Shown one piece after another: positions 9,303-17,445 of a DNA stretch of 64,000 nt. Location: NCBI GenBank assembly GCA_043758755.1, contig JAYVMW010000031.1:4302-68301 (forward strand), in the 5' to 3' direction. This DNA comes from Solimicrobium sp043758755 (lineage in GTDB: Bacteria; Pseudomonadota; Gammaproteobacteria; Burkholderiales; Burkholderiaceae_D). The number at the start of each line of letters is the position of its first letter. Position 1 is the first letter of the stretch. Both the position numbers and the translations under genes were made by a program. The notes beneath the pieces were generated by a model. It had not been told where the DNA came from and did no database searches. It was given only the letters and a program-made list of their open reading frames with translations.

Positions 9303-9711
9303 CTTCACGGTCACGATCATGTTCTTGTTCATGTCCATGGTCGTGATGATGTTCATCGCTGTCATGCTCATGCTCATGTTCATGCTCATGGCGGTGTTCG
9401 TTTGCATAGGAATTGTTGTACCAGTTTTCCGTCACAAAATAGACTTGACGGTTGCAGGCATTGTATTGGTGACAGTATTTGTGCCAATTTCTGTGATGTT
9501 CTTCAGGAACGCGCAAATAAATCGGTGGGTAGGACTCTCTTTGTTGTTCAACTATCACCGGCGCACTGTAGATAACGGGAGGCGGTGGTCGGTTGCCCAG
9601 ATCAATCTGACCATAAAAACCGGGCTCTGCGATATTGACGGATACACCCACCTGGGCCTGTGCCAGTATCGGCCCGGCAACCAGTGCCATAGAAATTATC
9701 AAACGTTTCAT
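9292..9711 (-). CDS. Exported protein with His/Glu-rich C-terminal tail
   Basis: A 139-residue exported protein with a signal peptide cleaved after about residue 19 (ILAQAQ). The mature part starts VGVSVNIAEPGFYGQIDLG, has a proline stretch (RPPPPV) and a conserved-looking NWHKYCHQYNACNRQVYFV with two cysteines; I associate this layout with small exported proteins of Burkholderiales, though no named domain comes to mind. The last about 35 residues are a run of His, Glu and Asp (EHEHEHEHD, then DEHHHDHGHE) encoded by a degenerate hexamer repeat. Binding of Ni, Zn or Cu by this tail is inferred. It lies immediately upstream of the lysoplasmalogenase gene. Confidence 0.75.
   Translation of the reverse strand: MKRLIISMALVAGPILAQAQVGVSVNIAEPGFYGQIDLGNRPPPPVIYSAPVIVEQQRESYPPIYLRVPEEHHRNWHKYCHQYNACNRQVYFVTENWYNNSYANEHRHEHEHEHEHDSDEHHHDHGHEQEHDRDREDGR
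9316..9395. repeat. Degenerate CATGAG-type hexamer repeat, open in two frames
   Basis: On the minus strand the unit CATGAG/CATGAA recurs in phase. In the frame of the exported protein it encodes alternating Glu-His; in the frame of the downstream lysoplasmalogenase ORF it encodes Met-Ser/Met-Asn. Both frames are free of stops. Confidence 0.8.
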
Positions 9712-9941
9712 TAAGAACCTTCAAAAAGAGTTAAACCATCCAGGAGTCCGAATTATATGCCATAAGGCACGCTTTTCATTTGATGTGTGTCTCTTAAAAT
9801 TCGGGATATTTTCATTGCAGATTTACTCACAGATCTTCAGCATCGCATTACATATTACTGCTAAACAAGTGATTGAAAACTTTAATGTGCCACGCCAGAT
9901 TCGAAGGTCTAAACTGATTGGTGCACTGTAAGGAGTTCATC

Positions 9942-10454
9942 ATGAGAGACCGAAATTATTTCATGCTGCCCGATGTTGCGAGCGCACGGGCGATGCTGGA
10001 TCAGTTGCTGTTGGCTCGGGTTGAAGAGCGGTATATCCATTTTCTGGCCAGGCCGGATACGCTGCCGGCTGATATGCCGGAAGCGACTTTGTTTCAGCGT
10101 ACCGATCTGGTTCACGGCACTGAAGTGGGTATCGGTATTGGCGCAGTTTCCGGTGTGCTGGCCTGTGCCCTGATGCTGGTGGTGCCGTTGGCCAAAGTGG
10201 AAACGCAGGTGATGGCGTTCGCACTGTGCGGATTTGGCGGTGCCCTGTTGGGAGCGTGGATGGCAGCACGTGCTGCGAGCGCCATTCCCAATTCGCATCT
10301 GGAACAATATATCAGTGCCATCAATCAGGGGCAGGTTTTACTAATGCTGGATATGCCGCCCGGCAGAAGTCGGGAAATCAGGGAAATGATAGCCAGACAG
10401 TATCCTCCCAAAGCCGCAGTTGAACAGGGTGTTCTGTGGCACGGTGTTGCCTGA
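9942..10454 (+). CDS. Hypothetical membrane protein with Gly-zipper hairpin
   Basis: A 170-residue protein without a recognised family name. The ATG at 9942 is chosen because AAGGAG lies seven bases upstream; an ATG at 9918 lacks this. Residues 1-60 look soluble with an alpha/beta character (ARAMLDQLLLARVEERYIHFLAR). Two glycine-rich hydrophobic segments follow (GIGIGAVSGVLACALMLVV and FALCGFGGALLGAWMAA), a Gly-zipper hairpin. The last 45 residues are soluble and resemble a DUF1269-like or heat-induced stress-protein tail (HLEQYISAINQGQVLLMLDMP). It may act at the inner membrane; function is unknown. Confidence 0.75.
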   Translation: MRDRNYFMLPDVASARAMLDQLLLARVEERYIHFLARPDTLPADMPEATLFQRTDLVHGTEVGIGIGAVSGVLACALMLVVPLAKVETQVMAFALCGFGGALLGAWMAARAASAIPNSHLEQYISAINQGQVLLMLDMPPGRSREIREMIARQYPPKAAVEQGVLWHGVA

Positions 10455-10491
10455 GCGAGTGATTTCTGCAGCCGTCAAGCTGACATCGCTG

Positions 10492-11382
10492 TCAGGTGGA
10501 AGGTTTTGTTTTTTTGAAATGCGTGCGTGCCGTGGAAACCAGCAGCACGCTGCTTAAAATTACCGTCATTGCCACAATTTCCCGCACGCCCAGTTTTTCA
10601 CCGCCAAACAGAACGCCAAGAGTTACGGCGATCACCGGATTGACATAACTGTAGCTCGAAGCCAGTGCCGGTGGCACAGTGGCGATCAAATACATGTAGG
10701 CAGTGAATGCCGCCAGTGACCCTGCGACCACCAGATAACTCCAGGCCAGCCATGCCTGTGCCGTAATGGTACCGACCAGATGCTCGCCACTGAGCCAGCT
10801 GACGGCAGTTAAAAAGACGCCGCCTGCCAGCATCTGGCTGGCAAATCCCATCGCGCCGGGCGCCATGGAAAATCGGCGTTGCGATAAAACCGAACCCACA
10901 TTCCAGCAGGTTATGGCGCCGAGCAGGGCGATGATGCCGATGGGCTGTGCTGAAAAATTTGCGCCCGAAGCCAGCAGTACTGCGCCGCCAAAACCGATCA
11001 GAATACCAAGCCACTCGCGCCGGTTCGGCCATTCGCCGTACATGCCGATGCATAAGGTAAGAATGAAGGGTGAGCAGGCGATGAATACCGCAGTCAATCC
11101 GGACGAGATGTATTGCTGCGCATAGGAAGTCAGTCCCATGCCTCCCCCCAGAATCATGCTGCCGACCAGCGCGGCGTCGCGCCATTGACGTCGGGTAGGC
11201 AGTGCATTTCCGCGCCAGAGCAGCACCAGCAGCAGCGCGCCACCGGCGACTAAAAATCGCGTACCCATGAGCAGAAACGGCGGGAACGATGACAGCGCGA
11301 TATGAATGGCGAAATAGGTTGAACCCCAAACGAGGTAGACGGTAAGCAGGGCAATGACAACTAAACTGGGCAGGGCGAACAT
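10492..11382 (-). CDS. EamA/DMT family exporter, YedA-like
   Basis: Ten-helix drug/metabolite transporter (EamA). The N-terminal LLTVYLVWGSTYFAI and the second-half AFTAYMYLIATVPPALASSYSYVNPVIAVTLG are characteristic of the YedA/RhaT-like group. The start is placed at 11382 (MFALPSLVVIALL), directly before helix 1; the frame stays open to 11502 but that would overlap the divergent LysR gene and adds a non-conserved segment. The gap of 75 bases to the LysR gene suggests this exporter is the regulator's target (inference). Confidence 0.88.
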   Translation of the reverse strand: MFALPSLVVIALLTVYLVWGSTYFAIHIALSSFPPFLLMGTRFLVAGGALLLVLLWRGNALPTRRQWRDAALVGSMILGGGMGLTSYAQQYISSGLTAVFIACSPFILTLCIGMYGEWPNRREWLGILIGFGGAVLLASGANFSAQPIGIIALLGAITCWNVGSVLSQRRFSMAPGAMGFASQMLAGGVFLTAVSWLSGEHLVGTITAQAWLAWSYLVVAGSLAAFTAYMYLIATVPPALASSYSYVNPVIAVTLGVLFGGEKLGVREIVAMTVILSSVLLVSTARTHFKKTKPST

Positions 11383-11457
11383 AACAATTGAGGTTAGAAT
11401 TGGCAAATTAAAAAGTCCATCGGGAGTGATGGACTTGTACATGAACAGATAAAAAAT

Positions 11458-12396
11458 ATGGAACTGCGCCAGCTTCGTTATTTTGTTGCCATTGTTGATC
11501 ACGGATCGTTATCCCGCGCGGCGCGCGTGTTGCACATTGTACAGCCTGCGTTGACCCAGCAAATACAATTACTTGAACAGGAACTGGAGGCGCAGCTGCT
11601 GCACCGCTCCGCGCAGGGTATGCTCACCACCGATGCCGGCAAACTGTTTTACGAACATGCGCAGGCGATTTTAAAACAGGTCGGCGATGCCCGGTCCGCG
11701 GTCTCGCAATCAACCAAACGACCCAGCGGTACCGTCGCGCTTGGTATTCCGCAAAGCGTATCCGGCGCATTGGCGTTACCGTTACTTATGGCGGTGCGTG
11801 AACAATATCCGGAAATTTCACTGCAACTGACAGAAGAATTATCCGGTAATCTGATTGAACAGCTGAAATCGGGGCGGATCAATCTGGCGGTGCTGTTTGA
11901 TGACGGTCAGCTGGGCGGATTTATTGTCAAACCGATAGTCGAAGAACAGATGATGTATATCACCTGCGCGAAATCGCACTTCGCCCATAAAGGCAAAACC
12001 ATCAGGCTGGACGCCGCGCTGCAGGTCAGGTTGATCTTGCCGGGCTTTCAGCATGGGGTTCGGCCGCGCATCGAAAATCCGGCACGTACCAGGGGACTGG
12101 TAATCAGTGATGTTATCGATATCAATTCAATTGCTATACTCAAATCGGCTCTGCTGGCCGATATGGGCGCTACCATTTTGCCGATGGCGCCGCTGATGTC
12201 AGAAATCGAACGTGGCGAACTGGTGGCCGTGCCGATCGACGCGGAGGATATTTCACGAACCGTGGTGTTGTGTGCTTCAAAAAACATCCCGCTCACCAAT
12301 GCCGCAGGTGCGGTGGAGCGTCTGGTTCTGGACGTGGCGCAAAAACTGTGTGACAGCGGAAAATGGCTGGGCACACGCCTTACAGCACCACCTTGA
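11458..12396 (+). CDS. LysR family transcriptional regulator, Nac-like
   Basis: A 312-residue LysR-type regulator. The N-terminal winged HTH is MELRQLRYFVAIVDHGSLSRAARVLHI, followed by the linker helix and a substrate-binding domain from about residue 90. The HTH and the start of the effector domain (GTVALGIPQSVSGALALPLL) resemble the Nac/nitrogen-assimilation subgroup. It is divergent from the DMT exporter, the usual arrangement for an LTTR and its target. The 3' end overlaps the convergent DUF493 gene by 17 bases. Confidence 0.9.
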   Translation: MELRQLRYFVAIVDHGSLSRAARVLHIVQPALTQQIQLLEQELEAQLLHRSAQGMLTTDAGKLFYEHAQAILKQVGDARSAVSQSTKRPSGTVALGIPQSVSGALALPLLMAVREQYPEISLQLTEELSGNLIEQLKSGRINLAVLFDDGQLGGFIVKPIVEEQMMYITCAKSHFAHKGKTIRLDAALQVRLILPGFQHGVRPRIENPARTRGLVISDVIDINSIAILKSALLADMGATILPMAPLMSEIERGELVAVPIDAEDISRTVVLCASKNIPLTNAAGAVERLVLDVAQKLCDSGKWLGTRLTAPP

Positions 12397-12643
12397 CCAT
12401 CGGATGCCCAGACAGAGCCCGATATAAATTGTCGAGCTGTTCCCGGCTGGTGGCGCGCACCGTGACGGTTACCGCCAGATAGTTGCCATTGCTGGAAGTG
12501 CGCATTTCCATTTTTGCTGCGTCAAATTCGGGGTCATGCAGCACCACCAGTTCCAGCATGGTCTGCGCAAAGGTATCATGCATGGGACCCATGATTTTGA
12601 TGGGGAAATCACTCGGGTATTCGATCAGGCTGTCTGTAGTCAT
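12380..12643 (-). CDS. DUF493 family protein (YbeD-like)
   Basis: An 87-residue YbeD/DUF493 protein, a small ACT-like fold. The segment SLIEYPSDFPIKIMGPM and the end RATSREQLDNLYRALSGHPMVKVVL are typical. The ATG at 12643 is preferred over the upstream in-frame ATG at 12736 because it gives the family's usual length. In many proteobacteria ybeD precedes lipB and lipA; neither is next to it here. The regulatory role is unproven in the family. Confidence 0.88.
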   Translation of the reverse strand: MTTDSLIEYPSDFPIKIMGPMHDTFAQTMLELVVLHDPEFDAAKMEMRTSSNGNYLAVTVTVRATSREQLDNLYRALSGHPMVKVVL

Positions 12644-12795
12644 AGCGGTATTATGTGTGTCAGGATTGTGTTGTGTGTCAACAACAATCATGGTGTCAAT
12701 CAGTGTCCTAAAGGGGCTGCCGTCAAACGACGACATTAAGGATGACAGTTCTGCCGTGAGCCACTTCGCTGGCGCTGGCAGAACCTGTTCGGGGT

Positions 12796-13053
12796 TTAAT
12801 GAATGGTGACTATCTGCAACATGTACGGATCGAACTGACCCAGAAAATCATCCACTTCTTCCAGACTTGGATCAGAGGCGATCAGGTCGGAGACATCTTT
12901 GCGGAAAGAGACAGCCTGCAATCCTCCCAAAAAGAATTCACGTTTGACCGCCTTGTCAGTAATTTCATAACCGCCAAAGCGTAACGCTTCATTATCATCA
13001 TCAGCGTAAAATTCCACGACGCTGTATTGCTCGCTGTTATATATGAGGTTCAT
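12796..13053 (-). CDS. DUF3567 family protein
   Basis: An 85-residue protein of DUF3567, a small family of betaproteobacteria with unknown function. It begins MNLIYNSEQYSVVEF and contains GGYEITDKAVKREFFLGG and EEVDDFLGQFDPYM. The start at 13053 has an AAAGGAA Shine-Dalgarno; an ATG at 13122 lacks one. It is a useful taxonomic marker for Burkholderiales. Confidence 0.88.
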   Translation of the reverse strand: MNLIYNSEQYSVVEFYADDDNEALRFGGYEITDKAVKREFFLGGLQAVSFRKDVSDLIASDPSLEEVDDFLGQFDPYMLQIVTIH

Positions 13054-13240
13054 TGTGTTTCCTTTGCTCAAGACCAGAACAGTTAGACAAATGGTGTTTG
13101 ACCAGGGGATTTCAAGTAACAATCTACCTCTAACAATACTTCCTTACCAACTCACGTACATCAGATCACTGGTTCAGTATATGTGATAACGGCAAACATC
13201 AAAGATAAGTTGACCCTTTCCGACAATTTCAAACAAATAG

Positions 13241-13621
13241 TTAACCGGCGGTGTGATTCAGATCAATTAATCGACTGAATTCAAGAACATTTTCATAACC
13301 CCCTGAACCAATGGCATCTTTGATCCGATCCAGATGCGCAGAATTGGACAGACTTAGAAAAAGTTGTTGCGGTTTTTGCTGAATCAGCCGGTTCAGATAA
13401 GTGCGCATGATCATGTTATTGCTGCAACACAGACAGCCGGCGGCGATGCGAATCACGATGCAGTTTTCCTGCGTGGCCAGCGAGGCCGTGCCATCGGCAA
13501 GGCCTTCGAGCAGGATGGCTGATTTGATCAGTGCAGAATTTGGATCGTCAGCCATGGCCCGTGCAATTGCCCGTTCCCGTGCACTGGCACTGGCTCCGAT
13601 CACCAGTGTGGTTCTTATCAC
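13241..13621 (-). CDS. Short CobW/G3E-like protein with degenerate P-loop
   Basis: A 126-residue protein resembling the first half of a CobW/G3E GTPase. It has the metal-binding signature GCLCC preceded by a hydrophobic strand (CIVIRIAAGCLCCSN), and the opening TTLVIGASASARERAIARAM sits where a Walker A P-loop would be but lacks the GK[S/T] signature. No NKxD motif or C-terminal CobW domain is present. It starts nine bases after the NtrX-like gene and is probably the last gene of that operon. It could be a metal-binding remnant or a dedicated small protein. Not confidently a GTPase. Confidence 0.6.
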   Translation of the reverse strand: MIRTTLVIGASASARERAIARAMADDPNSALIKSAILLEGLADGTASLATQENCIVIRIAAGCLCCSNNMIMRTYLNRLIQQKPQQLFLSLSNSAHLDRIKDAIGSGGYENVLEFSRLIDLNHTAG

Positions 13622-13630
13622 GCCGCAAAG

Positions 13631-14383
13631 TCAGTTATTGCGTTTGGAAGATTTGAGCGATTCGACACCGAGCTGTTTGAGCTTGCGGTACAGGTGCGTG
13701 CGTTCGAGGCCTGTGCGTTCGGCAACACGTGTCATGCTGCCACCTTCACGCTGCAAATGATATTCGAAATAAATTCGTTCAAATGAATCACGTGCTTCAC
13801 GCAGCGGCAGATCAAAAGAAAATTGCGAGAGCGGATTCTGCGGCATGGGCACTGCAGTCATACCTGTGCGCGTATCGAAATTACTGCTGACAATATGGTG
13901 CGTGCCGATTTGAGCAGGTTGAATGCTGCCGGAGTTGTAGCTGGTTTGCACCGGTGCGACATTGCTGCTATCGGTACTGATAGTGATGCGGTTGCTCATG
14001 ACACTGCGTTGCGGTTCGGTGATTTTGGATAAACCCTGCTGCACGGCCTTGAGTAATTTTTGTAGTGAAATCGGTTTTTCCAAAAAGTTGAGTGCGCCGA
14101 TGCGGGTTGCTTCCACTGCAGTATCAATGGTGGCATGTCCCGACATCATAATCACCGGCATGGTCAGCAGATTGTCGCGCTGCCATTCTTTTAACAGAGT
14201 GACGCCATCGGTGTCGGGCATCCAGATATCAAGCAATACCAGATCAGGGCGGGACTGAGCGCGGAATTCGCGGGCCTGTTGAGCATTTTCGGCGGTTTGA
14301 ACTACATGACCTTCATCTCCCAGAATTTCGGAGAGCAATTCACGTATCCCCATTTCATCATCAACGACGAGAATATTTGCCAT
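13631..14383 (-). CDS. NtrX-like response regulator (REC + Fis HTH, no AAA+)
   Basis: A 250-residue response regulator. Residues 1-120 form a receiver domain with the phosphoacceptor Asp52 (LLDIWMPDTDG) and the conserved Lys in FLEKPIS. A variable linker leads to a C-terminal Fis-type helix-turn-helix (GGSMTRVAERTGLERTHLYRKLKQLG). Classical NtrX is about 450 residues with a sigma54-activating AAA+ domain in between; that domain is absent. It lies 65 bases downstream of the ntrY-like kinase gene, its likely partner. Without AAA+ it probably regulates by simple DNA binding (inference). Confidence 0.88.
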   Translation of the reverse strand: MANILVVDDEMGIRELLSEILGDEGHVVQTAENAQQAREFRAQSRPDLVLLDIWMPDTDGVTLLKEWQRDNLLTMPVIMMSGHATIDTAVEATRIGALNFLEKPISLQKLLKAVQQGLSKITEPQRSVMSNRITISTDSSNVAPVQTSYNSGSIQPAQIGTHHIVSSNFDTRTGMTAVPMPQNPLSQFSFDLPLREARDSFERIYFEYHLQREGGSMTRVAERTGLERTHLYRKLKQLGVESLKSSKRNN

Positions 14384-14448
14384 TATTTGTTGCCTTTCAT
14401 TTCAGTCTGGTCTCATGATTTTGAATGCTGCAGGTGCGTATTCATGCT

Positions 14449-16755
14449 TTAACTTTCAGGTGCTAACTTTAACAGCAAAATCGCTACTTTTGCACCATTT
14501 CCATCAGATCTATTTTTAATATCGATTCTGCCGCCATGCTCTTCTACTATTTTCTTTACCACCGCCAGACCCAGCCCGGTGCCGCGCGGTTTTGACGTGG
14601 CATACGGCTCAAAGGCGCGCGCCATAATTTTACTGCTGAATCCGGTGCCATTATCGATAATCGACAGGCTCGCCGCGCTTTGCGTTTTGCCTTCTGAATT
14701 ATCGTAATGCACGACTTCGGTAATGACATTGATCTGCCGTTCGGCAGTGTTGCCGTGCTGTTCGTTGACGGAATCCTGGGCGTTCTGCAGCAGGTTGTGA
14801 ATTACCTGGCGCAGCTGCGTTGCGTCGCCCAGGATGGTGGGCAGATCCGGGGACAGTTTCATGTGGATGATGTCGGCACTGTCCCCCTCCACGTACAGAT
14901 TCATCACTTCATCGATCAGACCGTTCAGGTTCAGCGGTGTGAGCATGGCCGGCGGGCTGCGCGCATAATCGCGGAAATCATCGACCATGCGCTTCATCGA
15001 GTTGACCTGGTTGACGATGGTGGACGTACTTTTGGACAGGATCAGCGCATCGGTATCAGACAGTTTTTCCTGCAGTTTCATTTGCAGTCGTTCTGCTGAA
15101 AGCTGGATCGGTGTGAGCGGATTTTTGATTTCATGTGCCAGGCGTCGACCGACCTCACCCCAGGCGATTGAGCGCTGCGCCGAAATGATATTGGTAATGT
15201 CATCGAACACCACAACCTTGCCGGTGCCTGAGGAAATTGGCAGATGCGAGCCGCGCGCCAGCAGGGTGAGGCTGTTGCTGGTTGCACCAAAACTTTGCTC
15301 TGACTGTGACTCCTGATCAGAAGCACGCGGCAATTCAATTTGCTGCTGCCAGTGTGGTTCCTCGACATTGCTGGCAGCAGATTGGGCACTCTGTTCTGAA
15401 AATGCCTTGGAGATAGCCTGCGCAAACAGGCTCAGTCCGGGAATTTCCGACAGGGGTTTGCCGACGTGATTTTCCACCGACAGTTGCAAGATCCGTTCGA
15501 CCGATTCATTGCAGGTAATCAGATTGAAATTTCTGTCCAATACCATCACGCCGGCCGACATGTTGGCCAGCACCGATTCCAGATAAGCCTTGGCGTTCTG
15601 CAGTTCGCTGCGGTTTTTTTCCAGCGTGGCGCGTGCGTCGAATAACTGGTGGGTCATGATGTTGAATGACTTGGTCAGACTGCCGAGTTCATCGGTGCTG
15701 GCGATGATTGGACGCGGCGACAGATTCCCTTCAGTCACGGCCTTGGTACCTTCGGCCAGCAGCAGTATCGGCTTGATCAGATCTGTGGCCAGCAGGAAGG
15801 CGCTGACGATAGCGGCAAAGATGGCCAGCAGCAGGGTCAGCGTCAATGTCGCAATATAAATTTTGCGCAGCACCGATCTGCCACCGGCCAGTTCCTGGTA
15901 TTTGATGCTGGCCGAGGCCAGCTTGTCGGTATTATTTTTCAGTGATTCAGGTATGGGCTGAATGAGCTGCAGAAACTGTGGTTCGTCATGCATCGAAAGA
16001 CTGTCCTGCGAGTTTGGAATAATCACCAGAACGCGCAGGCGCACCCCCGAGGGTTGAGAAGATTTTGCTGCCTTGTCGCCGGAATCGGTATCCAGACTGG
16101 CTTCGTTCTCACCTTCATAACCGGCGTACTCGCGATTATTGCGCGCCTGACGCAACATCGACTGGCTGGGCACTGCCGGGAACAGCAGGCCGGCAAATCC
16201 GCCGGTGCTGGTGATGATGACGCCCTTGTTGGACACGATAGTCGCTTCCAGCTGCTGATTCTGTTCGAACAGGCGCGCCAGGTGAATGACGCGGCCGGAT
16301 GCGGACATCTCAGCGAGTTCCTGTGCGCTGCGGTGTGCCCGGATTGTCAGTTCGTTCAGAGAATTATCCAGCGCACCGCGTCCCAGATTCAGACCCGCTT
16401 CGATCGCATTTTCGACCCGTTCGTCAAAACCGGATTCGATGGAACGCGATACGAACTGAATCGATACGGCATAGATCAGCGCGCCAGGCACGATTGCCAG
16501 GGTGGCAAACAGCAATACCAGACGGGTCAGCAGTCGCGTGCCGAATTCTTTTTTCTGATAGCGTCGATAAAGCCGGAACAGCATCAGGATGATCAGTCCC
16601 AGCAGTGCCACTGCAACCAGACTGTTTAAGCCCAGCAGCCAGATATAGTTTTTTTCAAAAACGACTTTCTGATCAGACAGGGCGACGATGAAAAACAGAA
16701 AAATTCCGAGGATTGCCGCACCGACTACCAGTAAATACCGAAGGAGACGCGTCAC
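14449..16755 (-). CDS. ntrY: NtrY-like membrane sensor histidine kinase
   Basis: A 768-residue kinase of the NtrY type. It has two N-terminal helices, a third near residue 90, a periplasmic sensor region to about 305, another membrane helix, then HAMP (about 330-385), PAS (about 390-450), HisKA with the phosphoacceptor in RRLAHEIKNPLTPIQL, and HATPase_c (DNGTGFSSKI, GTGLGLAVVKKIVEEHGG). Its start overlaps the stop of the DUF4390 gene by four bases. NtrYX systems in proteobacteria respond to nitrogen or redox state; the signal here is unknown. Confidence 0.9.
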   Translation of the reverse strand: MTRLLRYLLVVGAAILGIFLFFIVALSDQKVVFEKNYIWLLGLNSLVAVALLGLIILMLFRLYRRYQKKEFGTRLLTRLVLLFATLAIVPGALIYAVSIQFVSRSIESGFDERVENAIEAGLNLGRGALDNSLNELTIRAHRSAQELAEMSASGRVIHLARLFEQNQQLEATIVSNKGVIITSTGGFAGLLFPAVPSQSMLRQARNNREYAGYEGENEASLDTDSGDKAAKSSQPSGVRLRVLVIIPNSQDSLSMHDEPQFLQLIQPIPESLKNNTDKLASASIKYQELAGGRSVLRKIYIATLTLTLLLAIFAAIVSAFLLATDLIKPILLLAEGTKAVTEGNLSPRPIIASTDELGSLTKSFNIMTHQLFDARATLEKNRSELQNAKAYLESVLANMSAGVMVLDRNFNLITCNESVERILQLSVENHVGKPLSEIPGLSLFAQAISKAFSEQSAQSAASNVEEPHWQQQIELPRASDQESQSEQSFGATSNSLTLLARGSHLPISSGTGKVVVFDDITNIISAQRSIAWGEVGRRLAHEIKNPLTPIQLSAERLQMKLQEKLSDTDALILSKSTSTIVNQVNSMKRMVDDFRDYARSPPAMLTPLNLNGLIDEVMNLYVEGDSADIIHMKLSPDLPTILGDATQLRQVIHNLLQNAQDSVNEQHGNTAERQINVITEVVHYDNSEGKTQSAASLSIIDNGTGFSSKIMARAFEPYATSKPRGTGLGLAVVKKIVEEHGGRIDIKNRSDGNGAKVAILLLKLAPES

Positions 16756-17321
16756 TTTTCATCAGCCTTGAAGGTCATCCGTTTCCAGTCGGAGGAAAGA
16801 CGCCAGTCGCTGTTGTTGAGCGAATTGAACTGCAGAGGTTTGGGCAGTTGGTTGGTGTCCAGACGCACCCGGATTCCTACATTGTAGGTGGCGCCGTAAG
16901 AAAGTACTGATTTGTCGGTGATGAGCCAGCGGCTGGGTCGGCGCACCAGCGAAAGGGCATCATCGAGATCTTTGTAGTTTTGTGCAAAGCTGCCGTTGAT
17001 TGAAGCGCGGTACTGGCGTGTGAGCACGTTATACGAAATCCGCACCGATTGCTCACTGGTGACTGATTTTTCATCAAACCAGTACCAGCGTGGCCGGGTA
17101 ATTTCGACATCGGTGACAAAATACAGCGGAATTCCGCTGGTGATGACATTTTCCAGCTCTTTACTCAGTTCAAAACTGAAGCTCGCGGCAAGTCGATATC
17201 CGTCATCGGCAGATTCAATGCGTGCGTAACCGATTTCGATATTTCCGGCGCAGGCCGCCGGTTGCCAGCATGTCAGGCAGGCAAATAGGGTCAGAAGCAG
17301 GAAGTGTTGAAGACTGCGCAT
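16752..17321 (-). CDS. DUF4390 exported protein
   Basis: A 189-residue exported protein of DUF4390. The signal peptide ends near residue 25 (CWQPAACA). Typical features are the ELENVITSGIPLYFVTDVEITRPRWYWFDEK region and the C-terminal SLNNSDWRLSSDWKRMTF. In Burkholderiales it lies between rsmB and ntrY, exactly as here, and overlaps ntrY by four bases. A role as periplasmic accessory to NtrY sensing is suggested only by this conserved neighbourhood. Confidence 0.88.
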   Translation of the reverse strand: MRSLQHFLLLTLFACLTCWQPAACAGNIEIGYARIESADDGYRLAASFSFELSKELENVITSGIPLYFVTDVEITRPRWYWFDEKSVTSEQSVRISYNVLTRQYRASINGSFAQNYKDLDDALSLVRRPSRWLITDKSVLSYGATYNVGIRVRLDTNQLPKPLQFNSLNNSDWRLSSDWKRMTFKADEK

Positions 17322-17380
17322 TGGTAAAATAATTCGGCTTTATAAAACTAAATGTTAAAAACGGGACTGCTTGCGTTTGG

Positions 17381-17416
17381 GACAACGAAAAGGACAACGA
17401 AAAGGACAACGAAACT
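17381..17416. repeat. Three-copy 12-base tandem repeat
   Basis: Three consecutive copies of GACAACGAAAAG (third copy ends CT instead of AG) lie in the 124-base gap between rsmB and the DUF4390 gene. They are in the untranslated region upstream of the DUF4390 start. Confidence 0.8.
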
Positions 17417-17445
17417 TAGCAGAAAAATCAACCGCGCGGTCAGAC

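Noticed and set aside
9316..9395. CRISPR-like short repeats
   Set aside because: The repeat is a six-base coding repeat without spacers.
10598..11329. 243-codon second frame on the minus strand
   Set aside because: Same strand as the EamA exporter but other frame; Arg/His-rich and lacking membrane segments.
12380..12643. Expected lipB/lipA next to the DUF493 gene
   Set aside because: Neighbouring frames encode a LysR regulator and DUF3567; no lipoate genes are in the window.
12748..12784. Stem GTTCTGCC / GGCAGAAC as a terminator of the DUF3567 gene
   Set aside because: Loop of about 21 bases and no T-run on either strand; too weak to call.
15988..16629. 213-codon open frame on the plus strand
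   Set aside because: Opposite to the ntrY coding sequence; Gln/His/Arg-rich translation with no motif, typical of an antisense shadow.
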